Notes under the pieces: model-generated
What the model saw: only the letters and a program-made list of their open reading frames with translations
Told to the model about the DNA's origin: nothing
Database searches by the model: none
DNA from: Candidatus Freyrarchaeum guaymasense
GTDB taxonomy: Archaea > Asgardarchaeota > Jordarchaeia > Jordarchaeales > Freyrarchaeaceae
Reading direction: 5' to 3'
Length of the DNA stretch: 64,000 nucleotides
NCBI GenBank assembly: GCA_030587405.1
Contig: JAUQZD010000050.1
Span: 124,001-188,000 of the forward strand
Program-made: the position numbers and the translations under genes
In this document: one piece after another, positions 33,025 to 42,315 of the stretch
Position numbering within the stretch: the first letter of the stretch is position 1
How the letters are laid out: every line of letters begins with the position of its first letter

Positions 33025-35988
33025 TTGGAAAGAGGTAGACCGATTTACGAATTTCTATATGTTTCCCTAGAAGCACTTAAAGACGTGAAGCTTAGTAGCG
33101 ACATCATTAACGCGTTGTTGATCGCCTACCGGCTTACTGGAATGGATGAGTACCTTGAAAGGGCAAGGAAGGGAGCGGTGAAGCTTGCAAAGAATATTTT
33201 AGAGGGAAGAGAACTTGAAAATGACCTTTCATCCCTTGCCCACGCGTTCAGACTCATTCTCCAAGTTGATGGGCAGGGCTTAGACGATGTTAAAAATGCC
33301 TTAAGTAAAATGGTTGAGTACGCGTTTCGCACGAAACCTGTGGACTTACAAATCCTCCGAGTTCTCCTTGAAGAATTTCGAAGGAGTGGAAAAGAGGAGA
33401 TCCTTTCTAAGATGAGAGAAATGGTTGAGCAACTTCCTCAAGAAGAAAAAGCGAAGGGATTGCTGATACTTTACGGAGCTACCAGAAAAAGCGAGTACTT
33501 TGAGAGAGCCGTTGAGGAGCTGGGTAGAAAGGGATTAAGTGAGAGCGATGTAGCCGTATCATGCTGGGAGTTATGTGGCTTTGAAGTAGACGTGTATCCA
33601 AAGGATGAAAAAGCTAGGGATATGATATTTGAGTCATTAAACTTCTATGACGAGGGGATGTGGCGCCGCTTCTCTGCATTTCTAGGAGAATTAAAGGTTA
33701 GAGAGGAGGAGAGAGGAAGAATCGTAAAGGAACCATTGGAGGTTTCCTCGAAGCTTAGGGTTCTTGAGGATCCGGTAGGGGAAGGGGTTGTGCTTGGTAG
33801 AAGTAGGGATAAGTTGCAAACCTTCGGTGCTAAGGGGCTTATGTACATTGGATGTATATGTGAGCGGGCGGAAGAAAATAATTTCCTTGGCAAACCTGTT
33901 CTAGTGGATGCCCTTAAACCACACGTTATATTCATATGTGGTCAGCGTGGGTCAGGTAAGTCTTACACGATGGGTGTTTTAGCTGAGGAGCTTGCAAGGT
34001 CAGGCTTAGGGTTAGCAGTTGTAATAGTAGATCCGGTGGGGATTTTCTGGAGTATGAAGTATCCAAACAGGGAGGAGAAGGAAGTTGAAGAGCTTAGAAG
34101 ATGGGGGCTTAAGCCTCGAGGGTTTACCAACATCAGAGTGCTCGTGCCTTTAGGCGTCTACGATAAGCTGCCTGATGCTACGAGGGATATGGCGTTCTCT
34201 ATAAAGCCTTCCGACCTAACAGTAGATGACTGGTGCTATGCGTTCGGAGTGGAGAGATTTGGCGCTATGGGATTACTGCTTGAACGTGCCCTAATACAGG
34301 TAAGAGAAGGGTATGAAGCAGTTGAAGGAGACGAGAAAATTAGGGTGGAGGGGAAGAGAGACGAGTACACCATAGACGACATGATCAAATGTGTTGAAAC
34401 GTCTCTAGAACTTCTTTCTAAAGACAGAGGCTTCAGAACCGACACTAGGAGGGCCGTCATTTCTAGACTTTTATCTGCAAAGGAATGGGGGATATTTTCC
34501 CGGGAAGGAACTCCATTAGACCAAATTGCCGTTCCAAATATGGTTACTGTAGTTGATGTAAGCTATTTAACAGAGGGGCTGCGCGGGCTAGTTGTTGGGT
34601 TACTGGCAAGGAAGATACTTGAGAAGAGGATGCAGCTGGCGAGGAGGGAGGAGGGATTACAGTTTGGTTCCGTGGGCGCTATTAAGGAAGAGATTCCTGT
34701 CACTTGGCTAATGGTCGATGAGGCACATATACTTGCCCCTGCTAGGGGGGAGACGGCTGCTTCTGGACCGTTAATAGAGTATGCTAAGCTTGGAAGAAAG
34801 CCGGGGTGCGCTTTAGTTCTAGCCACCCAGCAACCCTCAGCAACCAGCGACCAAATCCTGTCTCAAGTTGACATGATAATTACACATTATTTAACATTTG
34901 AGGCGGATATAGAGGCGTTCATGCGAAGATCGCCAAATAAGGTCCCCCAAGAGATGTCAAGAGACTTTATACGTAGGATCCCTATAGGTATGGCTTTGGT
35001 CTCGGATGCTTCGATAGATACAGGACGGGTTTTAGCGGTTAAGATTAGGCCTAGGCAAAGCCAACATGCTGGCAGGGAGGCTATACCAGGATTAGCTAGG
35101 CCAGGATCGGCCTCTCTCTTGGAGGAGGGGAGAAGCGAAGAAGTTACATCTTTGATTTCAGAAAAAATAGGGGAGAAAGTGGAAGTTAAGATGGATGAAA
35201 GTGGAGTTGGGGTGGTTGGTGGTGAGGAGAGGGTTGGTGTTGCTAAAGAGAGAATTCCGATATTAGACGTTTCGGATGACTTGGCAGGGGACTATCTTTC
35301 AAGGCTTATAAAGTATAGGTTTAACGAGTACCTTTACCCATCTTCCAAGATTCAAGGGGTAAACTTTCAGAAGGCTCTCAGAGTAGACCCTGAGAAGATG
35401 CTTTCTACGTTAAGAGAGAAGCTCACGCTTCAAGGCTGGGAGCTCACTTGCTTAGAGGGGGATGCCCTAGTTTTTCTGGGACAGAAAGGAAACGTTAGAA
35501 TAGGATTTAGCTTGGCTTGGACCAACACTGCATCGGTAATAGCGTTTGAGGTCACAGCGCCAAGCAAAGGGGAAGCAATGACGGCCAAAGAATTGATAGA
35601 AAACATTCTCCAAGAGATTAGTAGAGAAGGAGGGTGGATTCCGCCACCAAAAGTCAAGGTGGAAAGGAGGAAAGGAAAAGAGGAGAAAGAAATGAAAGCG
35701 GTAAGCATGATGGTAAGGGAGAAGCCTAGTGTTGATGAAAGTGCTGAAAGAGGGAAAGTGGAGGTTAAGGCGGGTGCCGAAGGAGAAACACGATTAGGAA
35801 GGGAGCTTGCAAGAGAAGGGATGAGCGATGAGGAAATTATTTCGAAAATTGGAAGAATCCAGAAGTATCTTCGAAGTTTACACGAGTATTACTTGCTTGG
35901 TAGGATGACCGAGGAAGAGTATAGCTTCCTTAGGAAGAAGGCGTTCAAGAAGATAGAAGAGCTTAGGAGGATGTTAGGAAGCGGATAA
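33025..35988 (+). CDS. giant HerA/FtsK-like ATPase with N-terminal helical solenoid
   Basis: A 987-residue protein. Residues 1-230 are helical repeats. Residues about 245-690 form a HerA-type ATPase with beta-barrel start, Walker A GQRGSGKSYTMG (about 306-317), Walker B TWLMVDEAHILAP (about 559-571), and ATQQPSA and GMALVSD motifs. Residues 690-890 are an unknown domain with a KFN/YxYP patch (RLIKYRFNEYLYPSS). The C-terminal 60 residues resemble a SHOCT domain (YLLGRMTEEEYSFLRKKAF). TTG 33025 sits 8 nt behind GGGAGG. It is flanked on both sides by ESCRT-III-like genes in the same direction, which suggests a motor acting on or with those filaments (inference). Confidence 0.8.
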   Translation: MERGRPIYEFLYVSLEALKDVKLSSDIINALLIAYRLTGMDEYLERARKGAVKLAKNILEGRELENDLSSLAHAFRLILQVDGQGLDDVKNALSKMVEYAFRTKPVDLQILRVLLEEFRRSGKEEILSKMREMVEQLPQEEKAKGLLILYGATRKSEYFERAVEELGRKGLSESDVAVSCWELCGFEVDVYPKDEKARDMIFESLNFYDEGMWRRFSAFLGELKVREEERGRIVKEPLEVSSKLRVLEDPVGEGVVLGRSRDKLQTFGAKGLMYIGCICERAEENNFLGKPVLVDALKPHVIFICGQRGSGKSYTMGVLAEELARSGLGLAVVIVDPVGIFWSMKYPNREEKEVEELRRWGLKPRGFTNIRVLVPLGVYDKLPDATRDMAFSIKPSDLTVDDWCYAFGVERFGAMGLLLERALIQVREGYEAVEGDEKIRVEGKRDEYTIDDMIKCVETSLELLSKDRGFRTDTRRAVISRLLSAKEWGIFSREGTPLDQIAVPNMVTVVDVSYLTEGLRGLVVGLLARKILEKRMQLARREEGLQFGSVGAIKEEIPVTWLMVDEAHILAPARGETAASGPLIEYAKLGRKPGCALVLATQQPSATSDQILSQVDMIITHYLTFEADIEAFMRRSPNKVPQEMSRDFIRRIPIGMALVSDASIDTGRVLAVKIRPRQSQHAGREAIPGLARPGSASLLEEGRSEEVTSLISEKIGEKVEVKMDESGVGVVGGEERVGVAKERIPILDVSDDLAGDYLSRLIKYRFNEYLYPSSKIQGVNFQKALRVDPEKMLSTLREKLTLQGWELTCLEGDALVFLGQKGNVRIGFSLAWTNTASVIAFEVTAPSKGEAMTAKELIENILQEISREGGWIPPPKVKVERRKGKEEKEMKAVSMMVREKPSVDESAERGKVEVKAGAEGETRLGRELAREGMSDEEIISKIGRIQKYLRSLHEYYLLGRMTEEEYSFLRKKAFKKIEELRRMLGSG

Positions 35989-36061
35989 GCCGCTACGTGC
36001 CTTAAGAGAGAGATTTAATTAGTAGTTATGTGCTATTTATACTGGAACATGAAGGGGGAAA

Positions 36062-36709
36062 ATGGTTCGAATGAGCTTAAAAGACAAGCTGTTTGGTAAG
36101 AGACCTAAGAGCAGAGATCAAATAATTAGTGAGATAAGGGCTACCATAAACAATTTAATCGCTAAGTCAAAGAGGTATGAGCAACAGGCGAGAAGGGCTA
36201 GAGAAACCGCGAAAATGTATCTTAGAGCGGGTAATAGAAAAGGTGCTGAACTCGCTTTGAGGCGATACCACTTCTATCTAAACGCCCTTAACAGGTATGC
36301 TGGGTTTATAGAGAACCTTGAAACACGGCTTTTCGCTATAGAGCAAGCCCATGACATAGTGCAGGTTAAGGAAAGCGTTGCTGCTGCTGGGAAGATCATG
36401 GAAGACGCAATGAAGCTTGCCAGCTCGGATGAAATAATGGAGATGACTATAAGGCACGAACAGATGATGGAGGAAATAGATAGGAGCGGAGAGTTACTGT
36501 CATCGCCGGTAAGCATGGGGGAGGGCATAGACGTAAGCGCCGAGTTGGACAAACTTGAAGCGGAAATAGCTCTCGAGGGGGTTAAAGAGCCGGAAGTCCC
36601 AACGGAGCCGCCAATACCCGACAAGGAAGTACTTCTAGAAGACCTAGAAAGCTTAAGGAAGGAGCTTGAAGAAGGAGAGAAAAAGGAGAAAGCCGAGGAG
36701 AAGGGATAA
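36062..36709 (+). CDS. ESCRT-III (Snf7/CdvB)-like protein B
   Basis: A 215-residue paralogue of protein A. It starts MSLKDKLFGKR (ATG 36071; ATG 36062 is 9 nt upstream and close to GGGGG). A basic helical region follows (AKSKRYEQQARRARETAKMY, then ELALRRYHFYLNALNRYAGF), then an acidic half. A proline-rich segment (EPEVPTEPPIPDKE) precedes a terminal helix LLEDLESLRKELEE that could be a MIM-type partner-binding motif. A TATA-like CTATTTATAC at about 36032-36041 suggests its own promoter as well as read-through from the ATPase. Confidence 0.75.
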   Translation: MVRMSLKDKLFGKRPKSRDQIISEIRATINNLIAKSKRYEQQARRARETAKMYLRAGNRKGAELALRRYHFYLNALNRYAGFIENLETRLFAIEQAHDIVQVKESVAAAGKIMEDAMKLASSDEIMEMTIRHEQMMEEIDRSGELLSSPVSMGEGIDVSAELDKLEAEIALEGVKEPEVPTEPPIPDKEVLLEDLESLRKELEEGEKKEKAEEKG

Positions 36710-36723
36710 TTAGGAAGAGGATG

Positions 36724-38199
36724 CTAGAGGCGGCACGTCAATTCCTGAATTTTGGCGTTAAGCTCGTAAAGTTCACCCTTGAATTTCCTTGAAAGTTTAA
36801 AGTAGTCTTCAAGTGAAATTTCTCCTTTATCCCATAACTCTTCGAGTTTTTTGAGGTTCTGCTCCACCGCGAACCTCTCCTTCTCTAGAAGGAGAAGCTC
36901 TTTTCTACGGTCATTCTCGTTTCTGTAAGGTGGAATTACTGAGCAAGAAGGGCGGGGGGGAGGGAGCGAAGGGGGAAAGGGAATGTTAAGATGGGAAGGG
37001 ACTTGTTGAGAGTGTTCAGATTCAGCTTTCTTTGGGTTTAAAAGCGAATGCATTAGAGACGTTATTTTTCTTTTGAAGTCATTTAAGCCTACACTCATGG
37101 ATTCAAGCCTTTTTGTTAATGTATCATCTGCCAAAGAGAGAGACTTAAAGTTTTTTGCCAGTTCAAAGTAAGATTCAATTTTTTCTATAACATGCCTTGA
37201 AGACGTAAAGCAGACTTTCCCCTTGCCCGTTTTAAGGATAAAAGCACGCCGCAGACCACGTTTAACTAAAAGTTCAACATCGTTTAATGGGAAACTAAAC
37301 TGCCTTTTAAACATCTTCTTAAGAAGCCCTTCCCGCCTTATGAATATGGCTCGTTCACTTGTAAAGAATAATAAGCCTTCACCTTTGTCTGAAGAGAGAA
37401 AATCGCTGCCAGTATACTTGACTTCAGGAATAACGCAAACGGGCCTTTCATGATCCTTTAAGTCGAGTATGCTCTTAAAACGTTCAAAGAAGTTATGATG
37501 AAATTCCAGGTAGTCTATGACTGCGCTTACTTCACGTATTTTGCTTATGATGCTTTGGCATTCATCTTTCACGAATCCTTTATACTCCTCTACGGCACCA
37601 CTAACTTGGTCAAGGTAAGCGTCTATCTCCTTAATTTTCAGAGGAGACCATTCCCTAAAGAGGTTAATGATGCTGGAGGCTAACCCACTTACTATTCGCT
37701 CTACTCTAGAAAGAGCCTTAAGTTTAAGTGATGAAAAAGAGGCGTAAGAGTTTATAATTGCTTCTTCAAGGTCAGGGTGATGAAGAAAACCGTTTCTTCT
37801 AAGCTTCAGAAGACGAGCCTTAATCTTTGAGAGAGCATTTAAGACATTCATCATAAACGGGGAAACATCGAGGAAGTCGCTTCCGAGGCCTTTAACCCTA
37901 CTCAGTTGTAATTCTTTCTTTCTAAGCACACTCACTACATTATTTGAGCCGCATTGAGGACAAAGAAGAGATCTCTTAACACCAACCCTAAAGACAGTAC
38001 CCTTACACGACTTGCAGAAAAACGGTTTATTCAAGGGAGGGTCTAAATGGTAAATGGTTCCACAAGTATCACACACTGCATAGTTTGTCTTTAGAACCTT
38101 AACGCATGAAGTACAAAAAAGAGAGCTACATGACTCGCAGTAATAACTCACCTCTTCATTCCCGCATATAGGGCACACGTGATCGTTAAGAAGTCTCAA
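36724..38199 (-). CDS. zinc-ribbon / PH-like / SHOCT-like protein of unknown function
   Basis: I do not recognise this 491-residue protein as a named family. Residues 1-90 hold at least eight CxxC pairs (CPICG, CESCSSLFCTSC, CDTCG, CKSC, CPQCG). A helical middle follows (about 100-260). Residues about 265-350 look like a PH/GRAM-type sheet (GLLFFTSERAIFIRREG, then FPLNDVELLVKRG, then RAFILKTGKGKVCFTSS). After a proline-rich linker, the end is SHOCT-like (LWDKGEISLEDYFKLSRKF), similar to the end of the HerA-like ATPase. It is convergent with the ESCRT-III cluster, 14 nt apart. Confidence 0.65.
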   Translation of the reverse strand: MRLLNDHVCPICGNEEVSYYCESCSSLFCTSCVKVLKTNYAVCDTCGTIYHLDPPLNKPFFCKSCKGTVFRVGVKRSLLCPQCGSNNVVSVLRKKELQLSRVKGLGSDFLDVSPFMMNVLNALSKIKARLLKLRRNGFLHHPDLEEAIINSYASFSSLKLKALSRVERIVSGLASSIINLFREWSPLKIKEIDAYLDQVSGAVEEYKGFVKDECQSIISKIREVSAVIDYLEFHHNFFERFKSILDLKDHERPVCVIPEVKYTGSDFLSSDKGEGLLFFTSERAIFIRREGLLKKMFKRQFSFPLNDVELLVKRGLRRAFILKTGKGKVCFTSSRHVIEKIESYFELAKNFKSLSLADDTLTKRLESMSVGLNDFKRKITSLMHSLLNPKKAESEHSQQVPSHLNIPFPPSLPPPRPSCSVIPPYRNENDRRKELLLLEKERFAVEQNLKKLEELWDKGEISLEDYFKLSRKFKGELYELNAKIQELTCRL

Positions 38200-38371
38200 T
38201 GCAGCTTCACCTTCTCAGAAAAAGGGTAAGGTAACATGAGACAACGACCAAAAATAATTTGGTGTTACTCTGATGTTATATTCCACCAAACCTAGCTAAA
38301 AGTTAGGAAAACTTTATGTTAAGAGAAAATGAGGATCGTCTAGGAAAAACAACCATGAAAGAGGGAAGAGA

Positions 38372-39088
38372 ATGGAGCCTCCAAGAACGGCAGAGTATGA
38401 TAAAACAATAGCTATGTTCTCTCCTGAAGGGAGAATATTCCAAGTTGAATATTCTAAAAATGCTGTCAGAAGAGGGGCACCAGCATTAGGTATAAGAGCT
38501 AAGGATGGTGCTGTCCTAGCAGGGGTTAAAAGGAGGCATGATAGACTCCTTGAGGATTACGACAAGATTGTAATGATCGATGAGCACATAGGAGCAGTGG
38601 GAGCTGGATATATGTCCGACTCAAGAGTTTTAATGGATGCAGCGAGGAACATAGCCCAAAGGTATAGGTTAACATATGGAGAGAAAATTAAACTAGAATT
38701 TCTGGCAAGAAGGCTTTCATCCATAATGCAGCAGTACACTCAGTTTGGAGGAACTAGGCCATTTGGCTGCGCCTTAATATTTGGCGGTGTAGATGCTGAG
38801 GGAGCCAAGCTTATGCTTATCGATACAAGTGGTGCCGCTATAAGTTATATGGCGACAGCTATAGGTGAAAACGAAGATAAAGCGACGGAATACCTTAAAG
38901 AAAAATATAGGAGAGATATGTCAACTAACGAGGCAATAAGGCTGGCAATGCAAACGCTAATAAAAATAACTGATAAGCTCAGTCCTGACCAAGTAGAAAT
39001 AGCAGTAATAGAGGAAAAGAAAGAGAGACTGAGAAAGCTGACACCGGGAGAAGTAGAAAAAATATGGAGAGAGGCCAGTACCGTATAA
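38372..39088 (+). CDS. psmA: 20S proteasome alpha subunit
   Basis: A 238-residue archaeal proteasome alpha subunit. The N-terminal gate and H0 helix are seen in YDKTIAMFSPEGRIFQVEYS, followed by AVRRGAPALGIRAKDGAVL and TQFGGTRPFGCALIFGG. The N-terminus is not a processed catalytic threonine, so it is alpha and not beta. ATG 38372 has GGGAAGAG upstream, and TATA-like ACTTTATG is at about 38310. The CDC48 encoded at 44-46 kb is a plausible unfoldase partner. Confidence 0.95.
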   Translation: MEPPRTAEYDKTIAMFSPEGRIFQVEYSKNAVRRGAPALGIRAKDGAVLAGVKRRHDRLLEDYDKIVMIDEHIGAVGAGYMSDSRVLMDAARNIAQRYRLTYGEKIKLEFLARRLSSIMQQYTQFGGTRPFGCALIFGGVDAEGAKLMLIDTSGAAISYMATAIGENEDKATEYLKEKYRRDMSTNEAIRLAMQTLIKITDKLSPDQVEIAVIEEKKERLRKLTPGEVEKIWREASTV

Positions 39089-39363
39089 ATGCGATAAAAA
39101 ATGTGATAATCAAGTCCACATATTCAGGTTATAGTCAATAGTCATATATTTTACTAATGAGAGTAAATAGAAAAGAGAGGGAAATGTTCTGAATGCACCG
39201 TAAATTAATGCTAACCCTAAATTTAGAAAAAGTTGAATTAATTGAATGAAAGAAATATTTGCTAGTCTTTATCAAGAGAGAATTAGGCAACCATAACATT
39301 AAAATAATACACGCTACCCGTTAAGGATAGATGATTCTCATAAAAATATGGAATGGTGTACTG

Positions 39364-39675
39364 ATGGCGCACCAAATATGTCCCGTATGTGGGTTACCTA
39401 AAGACTTGTGTGTTTGCCAAGAAATCGGAAAAGAGGAGCAGAGAGTTAAGCTTAGGGTTGAGAAAAGAAAGTGGGGCAGGGAAGTAACAATAATAGAAGG
39501 GATAGACAGTAAGGACGTCAACCTAGAAGAGCTAGCAGCGAAATTGAAGTCATACTGTGCTTGTGGAGGAACTTATAAGGAAGGGAGAATAGAGCTGCAA
39601 GGAGATCACAGGTATAAGGCGCGGGATTTCTTGGTTTCAGTCGGTTTTTCTCCAGAGAAAATAGACATAACCTAA
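39364..39675 (+). CDS. eif1: translation initiation factor aIF1 (SUI1)
   Basis: A 103-residue SUI1-family factor that monitors start-codon selection on the small subunit. An N-terminal zinc motif CPVCGLPKDLCVC precedes the SUI1 core: REVTIIEGID, then LKSYCACGGTYKEGRIELQG and the terminal VGFSPEKI. ATG 39364 (MAHQICPVC) is preferred to 39331. It converges on tfb with 28 nt between stops. Its fidelity role matters in a genome with so many TTG/GTG starts. Confidence 0.93.
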   Translation: MAHQICPVCGLPKDLCVCQEIGKEEQRVKLRVEKRKWGREVTIIEGIDSKDVNLEELAAKLKSYCACGGTYKEGRIELQGDHRYKARDFLVSVGFSPEKIDIT

Positions 39676-39703
39676 CAGGGATTCAAAAGAAAAAGAGGTG
39701 CAA

Positions 39704-40648
39704 TTAGATTTCTACGTCCAATCCTAATTTTTTTACAAGCTCTTTGTAACGATTCCTCACCGTGACTTCAGTTACATGCGCAACCTCAGAGATTTCCCTT
39801 TGCGTCCTTCGCTCATCCTCTAGAATAGCGGCGATATAAAGGGCAGCAGCTGCTAAACCAGTTGGGTCCTTACCAGCGGTAATACCTGCTTTTTTGGCTT
39901 TTTCCAGAATCTCCATAGCTTGACTCTGAACCCGCCCTGAAAGCTGTAGTTCAGCGCTGAAACGAGGAATAAAATCACGAGGATCAGATATGGGAATGCT
40001 CATTTCCAGCTCCCTTAGCACTAAGCGATAACACCGACCGAGCTCTTTTTTACTTACGTGAGAGTGCTTGGCAATTTCTTCTAGTGTTCTGGGAATCCGC
40101 CTGATTCTGCACGCCCCATAGATTGTAGCAGCGACCATAGCCTCGATTGAGCGACCTCTAATTAAACTCTTCTTAATAACTTTCCGGTACAAATTAGCTG
40201 CTGTTTGCTTAACAGGATTTGGAATCCCAATCTGGCTGGAAATCCGCTCGAGCTCGCTCATAGCGTAAGCCAAGTTTCGGTCGGTTGCTGAATGAACCCT
40301 AGTCCTGATCTGCCACTTACGTAACCTATAAACCTGAGCGCGGCGCCTCGGAGCCAGTTTTTTCCCGTGAACATCCCTATCCCGCCAATCAATCACTGTA
40401 CTTAAACCTTTATCATGAACTGTAAGGGAGGTAGGGGACCCGACTCGGCTTCTCTTCAGCCGTTCCTCATTGCAAAAAGCCCTCCACTCGGGTCCAGTAT
40501 CTATGATGTGATGGACGATGACAAGGCCGCACTCACCGCATACTATTTCTCCACGGGACGCGTCTTGTATTAAAGAAGCAGAGCCACATTCAGGGCAAGT
40601 TCGAGGTATATCGGATATCTCATTTTCAGGGAGAGAATCTGACACCAT
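39704..40648 (-). CDS. tfb: transcription factor B (TFB)
   Basis: A 314-residue archaeal TFIIB homologue that recruits RNA polymerase to TBP/TATA/BRE. The zinc ribbon is CPECGSASLIQD with CGECG (residues 18-40). The B-finger/linker includes GPEWRAF and SRVGSPTSL. Two cyclin repeats follow (about 120-205 and 215-305), and the second HTH contacting BRE ends in TVRNRYKELVKKL. ATG 40648 has a very short leader. Confidence 0.96.
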   Translation of the reverse strand: MVSDSLPENEISDIPRTCPECGSASLIQDASRGEIVCGECGLVIVHHIIDTGPEWRAFCNEERLKRSRVGSPTSLTVHDKGLSTVIDWRDRDVHGKKLAPRRRAQVYRLRKWQIRTRVHSATDRNLAYAMSELERISSQIGIPNPVKQTAANLYRKVIKKSLIRGRSIEAMVAATIYGACRIRRIPRTLEEIAKHSHVSKKELGRCYRLVLRELEMSIPISDPRDFIPRFSAELQLSGRVQSQAMEILEKAKKAGITAGKDPTGLAAAALYIAAILEDERRTQREISEVAHVTEVTVRNRYKELVKKLGLDVEI

Positions 40649-40667
40649 CTTTTCATCATCCGAAAAG

Positions 40668-40678
40668 TTTATAAAAGA
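40668..40678 (-). promoter_or_regulatory. tfb TATA box
   Basis: The minus-strand CTTTTATAAAC lies about 20-30 nt before the tfb ATG, so the transcript should be nearly leaderless (about 5 nt or less). Confidence 0.5.
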
Positions 40679-41038
40679 TATAGATTAGGTACGGCTTGAA
40701 ACCCGAACGTTTACATATTTAAAGATTTCGGTAAACTTAAATAACCGTTTTTCCTTCGCACCTTAAAATGTTAAACACTAGAGAGGATTGGAAAGACGGG
40801 TGGAAAACTAAAGAGAGCAACATGAATATGAAGGTTGCAACGTGAGCGGAAAACATTCAGGGCGGGAAAATGCTTTTTTCAAAGCACAAAGTTTCCTAAT
40901 GGCTTATGCAAAATTTTCAATATGAATTATGGATCAAAACTATAATTTGGGGAGCTAAAAATCAAAATTTTAAAGGGAATAATGTAAAAATATGAAGCTG
41001 TGGAGGAATAGACTAATGGTTTCTTAAGAGGGGATTTG
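40679..41038. other. 360-nt intergenic region between tfb and NUDIX gene
   Basis: No ORF of convincing quality. A plus-strand TATA-like CATATTTAAAG (about 40713-40723) is followed by a hairpin GCAAC-n12-GTTGC (about 40817-40838) and a run ATGCTTTTTTC (about 40869-40880), the layout of a short independent transcript. A second TATA-like AATTTTAAAG near 40966-40975 probably drives the NUDIX gene. No guide-RNA boxes were found. Confidence 0.3.
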
Positions 41039-41605
41039 TTGACCGAGTCGGCTGGAAATATAACTAAGAAAAGTAGCGAAGAGATCATTACACTTTTAAG
41101 GAGAACGCTATCCAAAGACGCTAAGTTCATAGAAGACGGGAAGCCTGCCGCAGTTCTAATACCTCTCGTGATGATTAATGGTCAACTCTATGTCATACTC
41201 ATAAGGCGTTCTAAAAAATTAAAGTATCATGGTGGGGAGTATGGCTTTCCAGGAGGAGTAAAGGAGAACGATGAAACCCCCCTTCAGACGGCATTTAGGG
41301 AAGCTGAAGAGGAATTAGGGATAAAAAAGGATTTTGTGGAGGTTTTAGGTTTTCTTCCTTCAATTCGAACGTACATCACAAATTTTAGCATCGTACCAGT
41401 TGTAGGACTTTTATCGATGCCGGAGGGATTCACGTTCAACGTTAACCCGAAGGAGGTAGAGGAGGTCATTCTCCCTCCACTTTCTCATCTAATGGAAGAG
41501 GCACACCAAGATATGTTTGGGAAATATTACCTTTACGATAAACATAAGATATGGGGGGCATCGGCCAGGATATTAAGCAAATTGCTAGAAATAATAAAAA
41601 GATGA
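41039..41605 (+). CDS. NUDIX hydrolase (CoA pyrophosphatase-like)
   Basis: A 188-residue NUDIX enzyme. The NUDIX box is intact: GGVKENDETPLQTAFREA followed by EEELGI (about residues 72-95), with FPGG just before. The N-terminal RRSKKLKYHGGEYGFPGG matches the CoA/acyl-CoA diphosphatase subgroup. TTG 41039 (or 41036) sits behind GAGGGGA. The likely substrate is CoA or oxidised CoA. Confidence 0.85.
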   Translation: MTESAGNITKKSSEEIITLLRRTLSKDAKFIEDGKPAAVLIPLVMINGQLYVILIRRSKKLKYHGGEYGFPGGVKENDETPLQTAFREAEEELGIKKDFVEVLGFLPSIRTYITNFSIVPVVGLLSMPEGFTFNVNPKEVEEVILPPLSHLMEEAHQDMFGKYYLYDKHKIWGASARILSKLLEIIKR

Positions 41606-41621
41606 GAAATAAATACTCTTA

Positions 41622-42203
41622 CTATGATTGATCGAGGTGTTGTTCGTAAAGTTCTTTTGTCCTGTCGAAGAACGGGTTCTTCTCTGTTGCTGAGACGGGT
41701 ATTCCGAGAATATAATCAGCATTAATTAAGTTAAGTTGTTTAGCCGCTACCCCCACTCGGAACATTATGCGATTATCAAGGTTAAGTATGGATGCCGTTT
41801 TCGCCGCACTACCAGCTGCGATTCCGAGGTCGATAAGCTTAAAAGCGCAGAATGGCCCGGGAAAGGGGGTATCCTTGCTTCTTGCTGAGAGCATTTTCTC
41901 GCATGTAGGAAAACCGCATGCTCCACAGTTTGCTCCTAAAACATCACTTCGCTTTATTCCTAGAAGTAGGATAAAGTCAGCTTGTTCAACGTTTACTGCA
42001 TCCCTATGCCATCTTTCATCTTTTGTTATTGCACCGATCTCATGCATGACCTTCGCTACCTTATCTTTATCTTTATTATCCACTACCGCTATTTCAACCG
42101 AGTCTTCACCCTTTGCTTTAGGAGCAGTTTTAGCTGCAATAGCCATCTGATAAACGATGTTTAGCACAGCGTCAACCTTTATCTTTTCAAAATCGTGGAT
42201 CAC
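41622..42203 (-). CDS. DUF2148 ferredoxin-domain protein
   Basis: A 193-residue protein of the DUF2148 family. The cysteine motif NCGACGFPTCEKM is at about residue 92 with a further FCAFKLIDLG, a possible 4Fe-4S or zinc site. The family is common in anaerobic archaea and bacteria and has no assigned function. It starts with ATG 42203 and converges on the NUDIX gene with a 16-nt gap. Confidence 0.82.
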   Translation of the reverse strand: MIHDFEKIKVDAVLNIVYQMAIAAKTAPKAKGEDSVEIAVVDNKDKDKVAKVMHEIGAITKDERWHRDAVNVEQADFILLLGIKRSDVLGANCGACGFPTCEKMLSARSKDTPFPGPFCAFKLIDLGIAAGSAAKTASILNLDNRIMFRVGVAAKQLNLINADYILGIPVSATEKNPFFDRTKELYEQHLDQS

Positions 42204-42315
42204 CTACATCACCTCGCAGCGATGCTTCTAATGGAGGGATTAACCCTCTTTTTCCGTAAATTGTTTTTGAACCATAAAAAAGCTGATCTTGTTGTAAGAG
42301 GGAGAGTGGAGTTAC

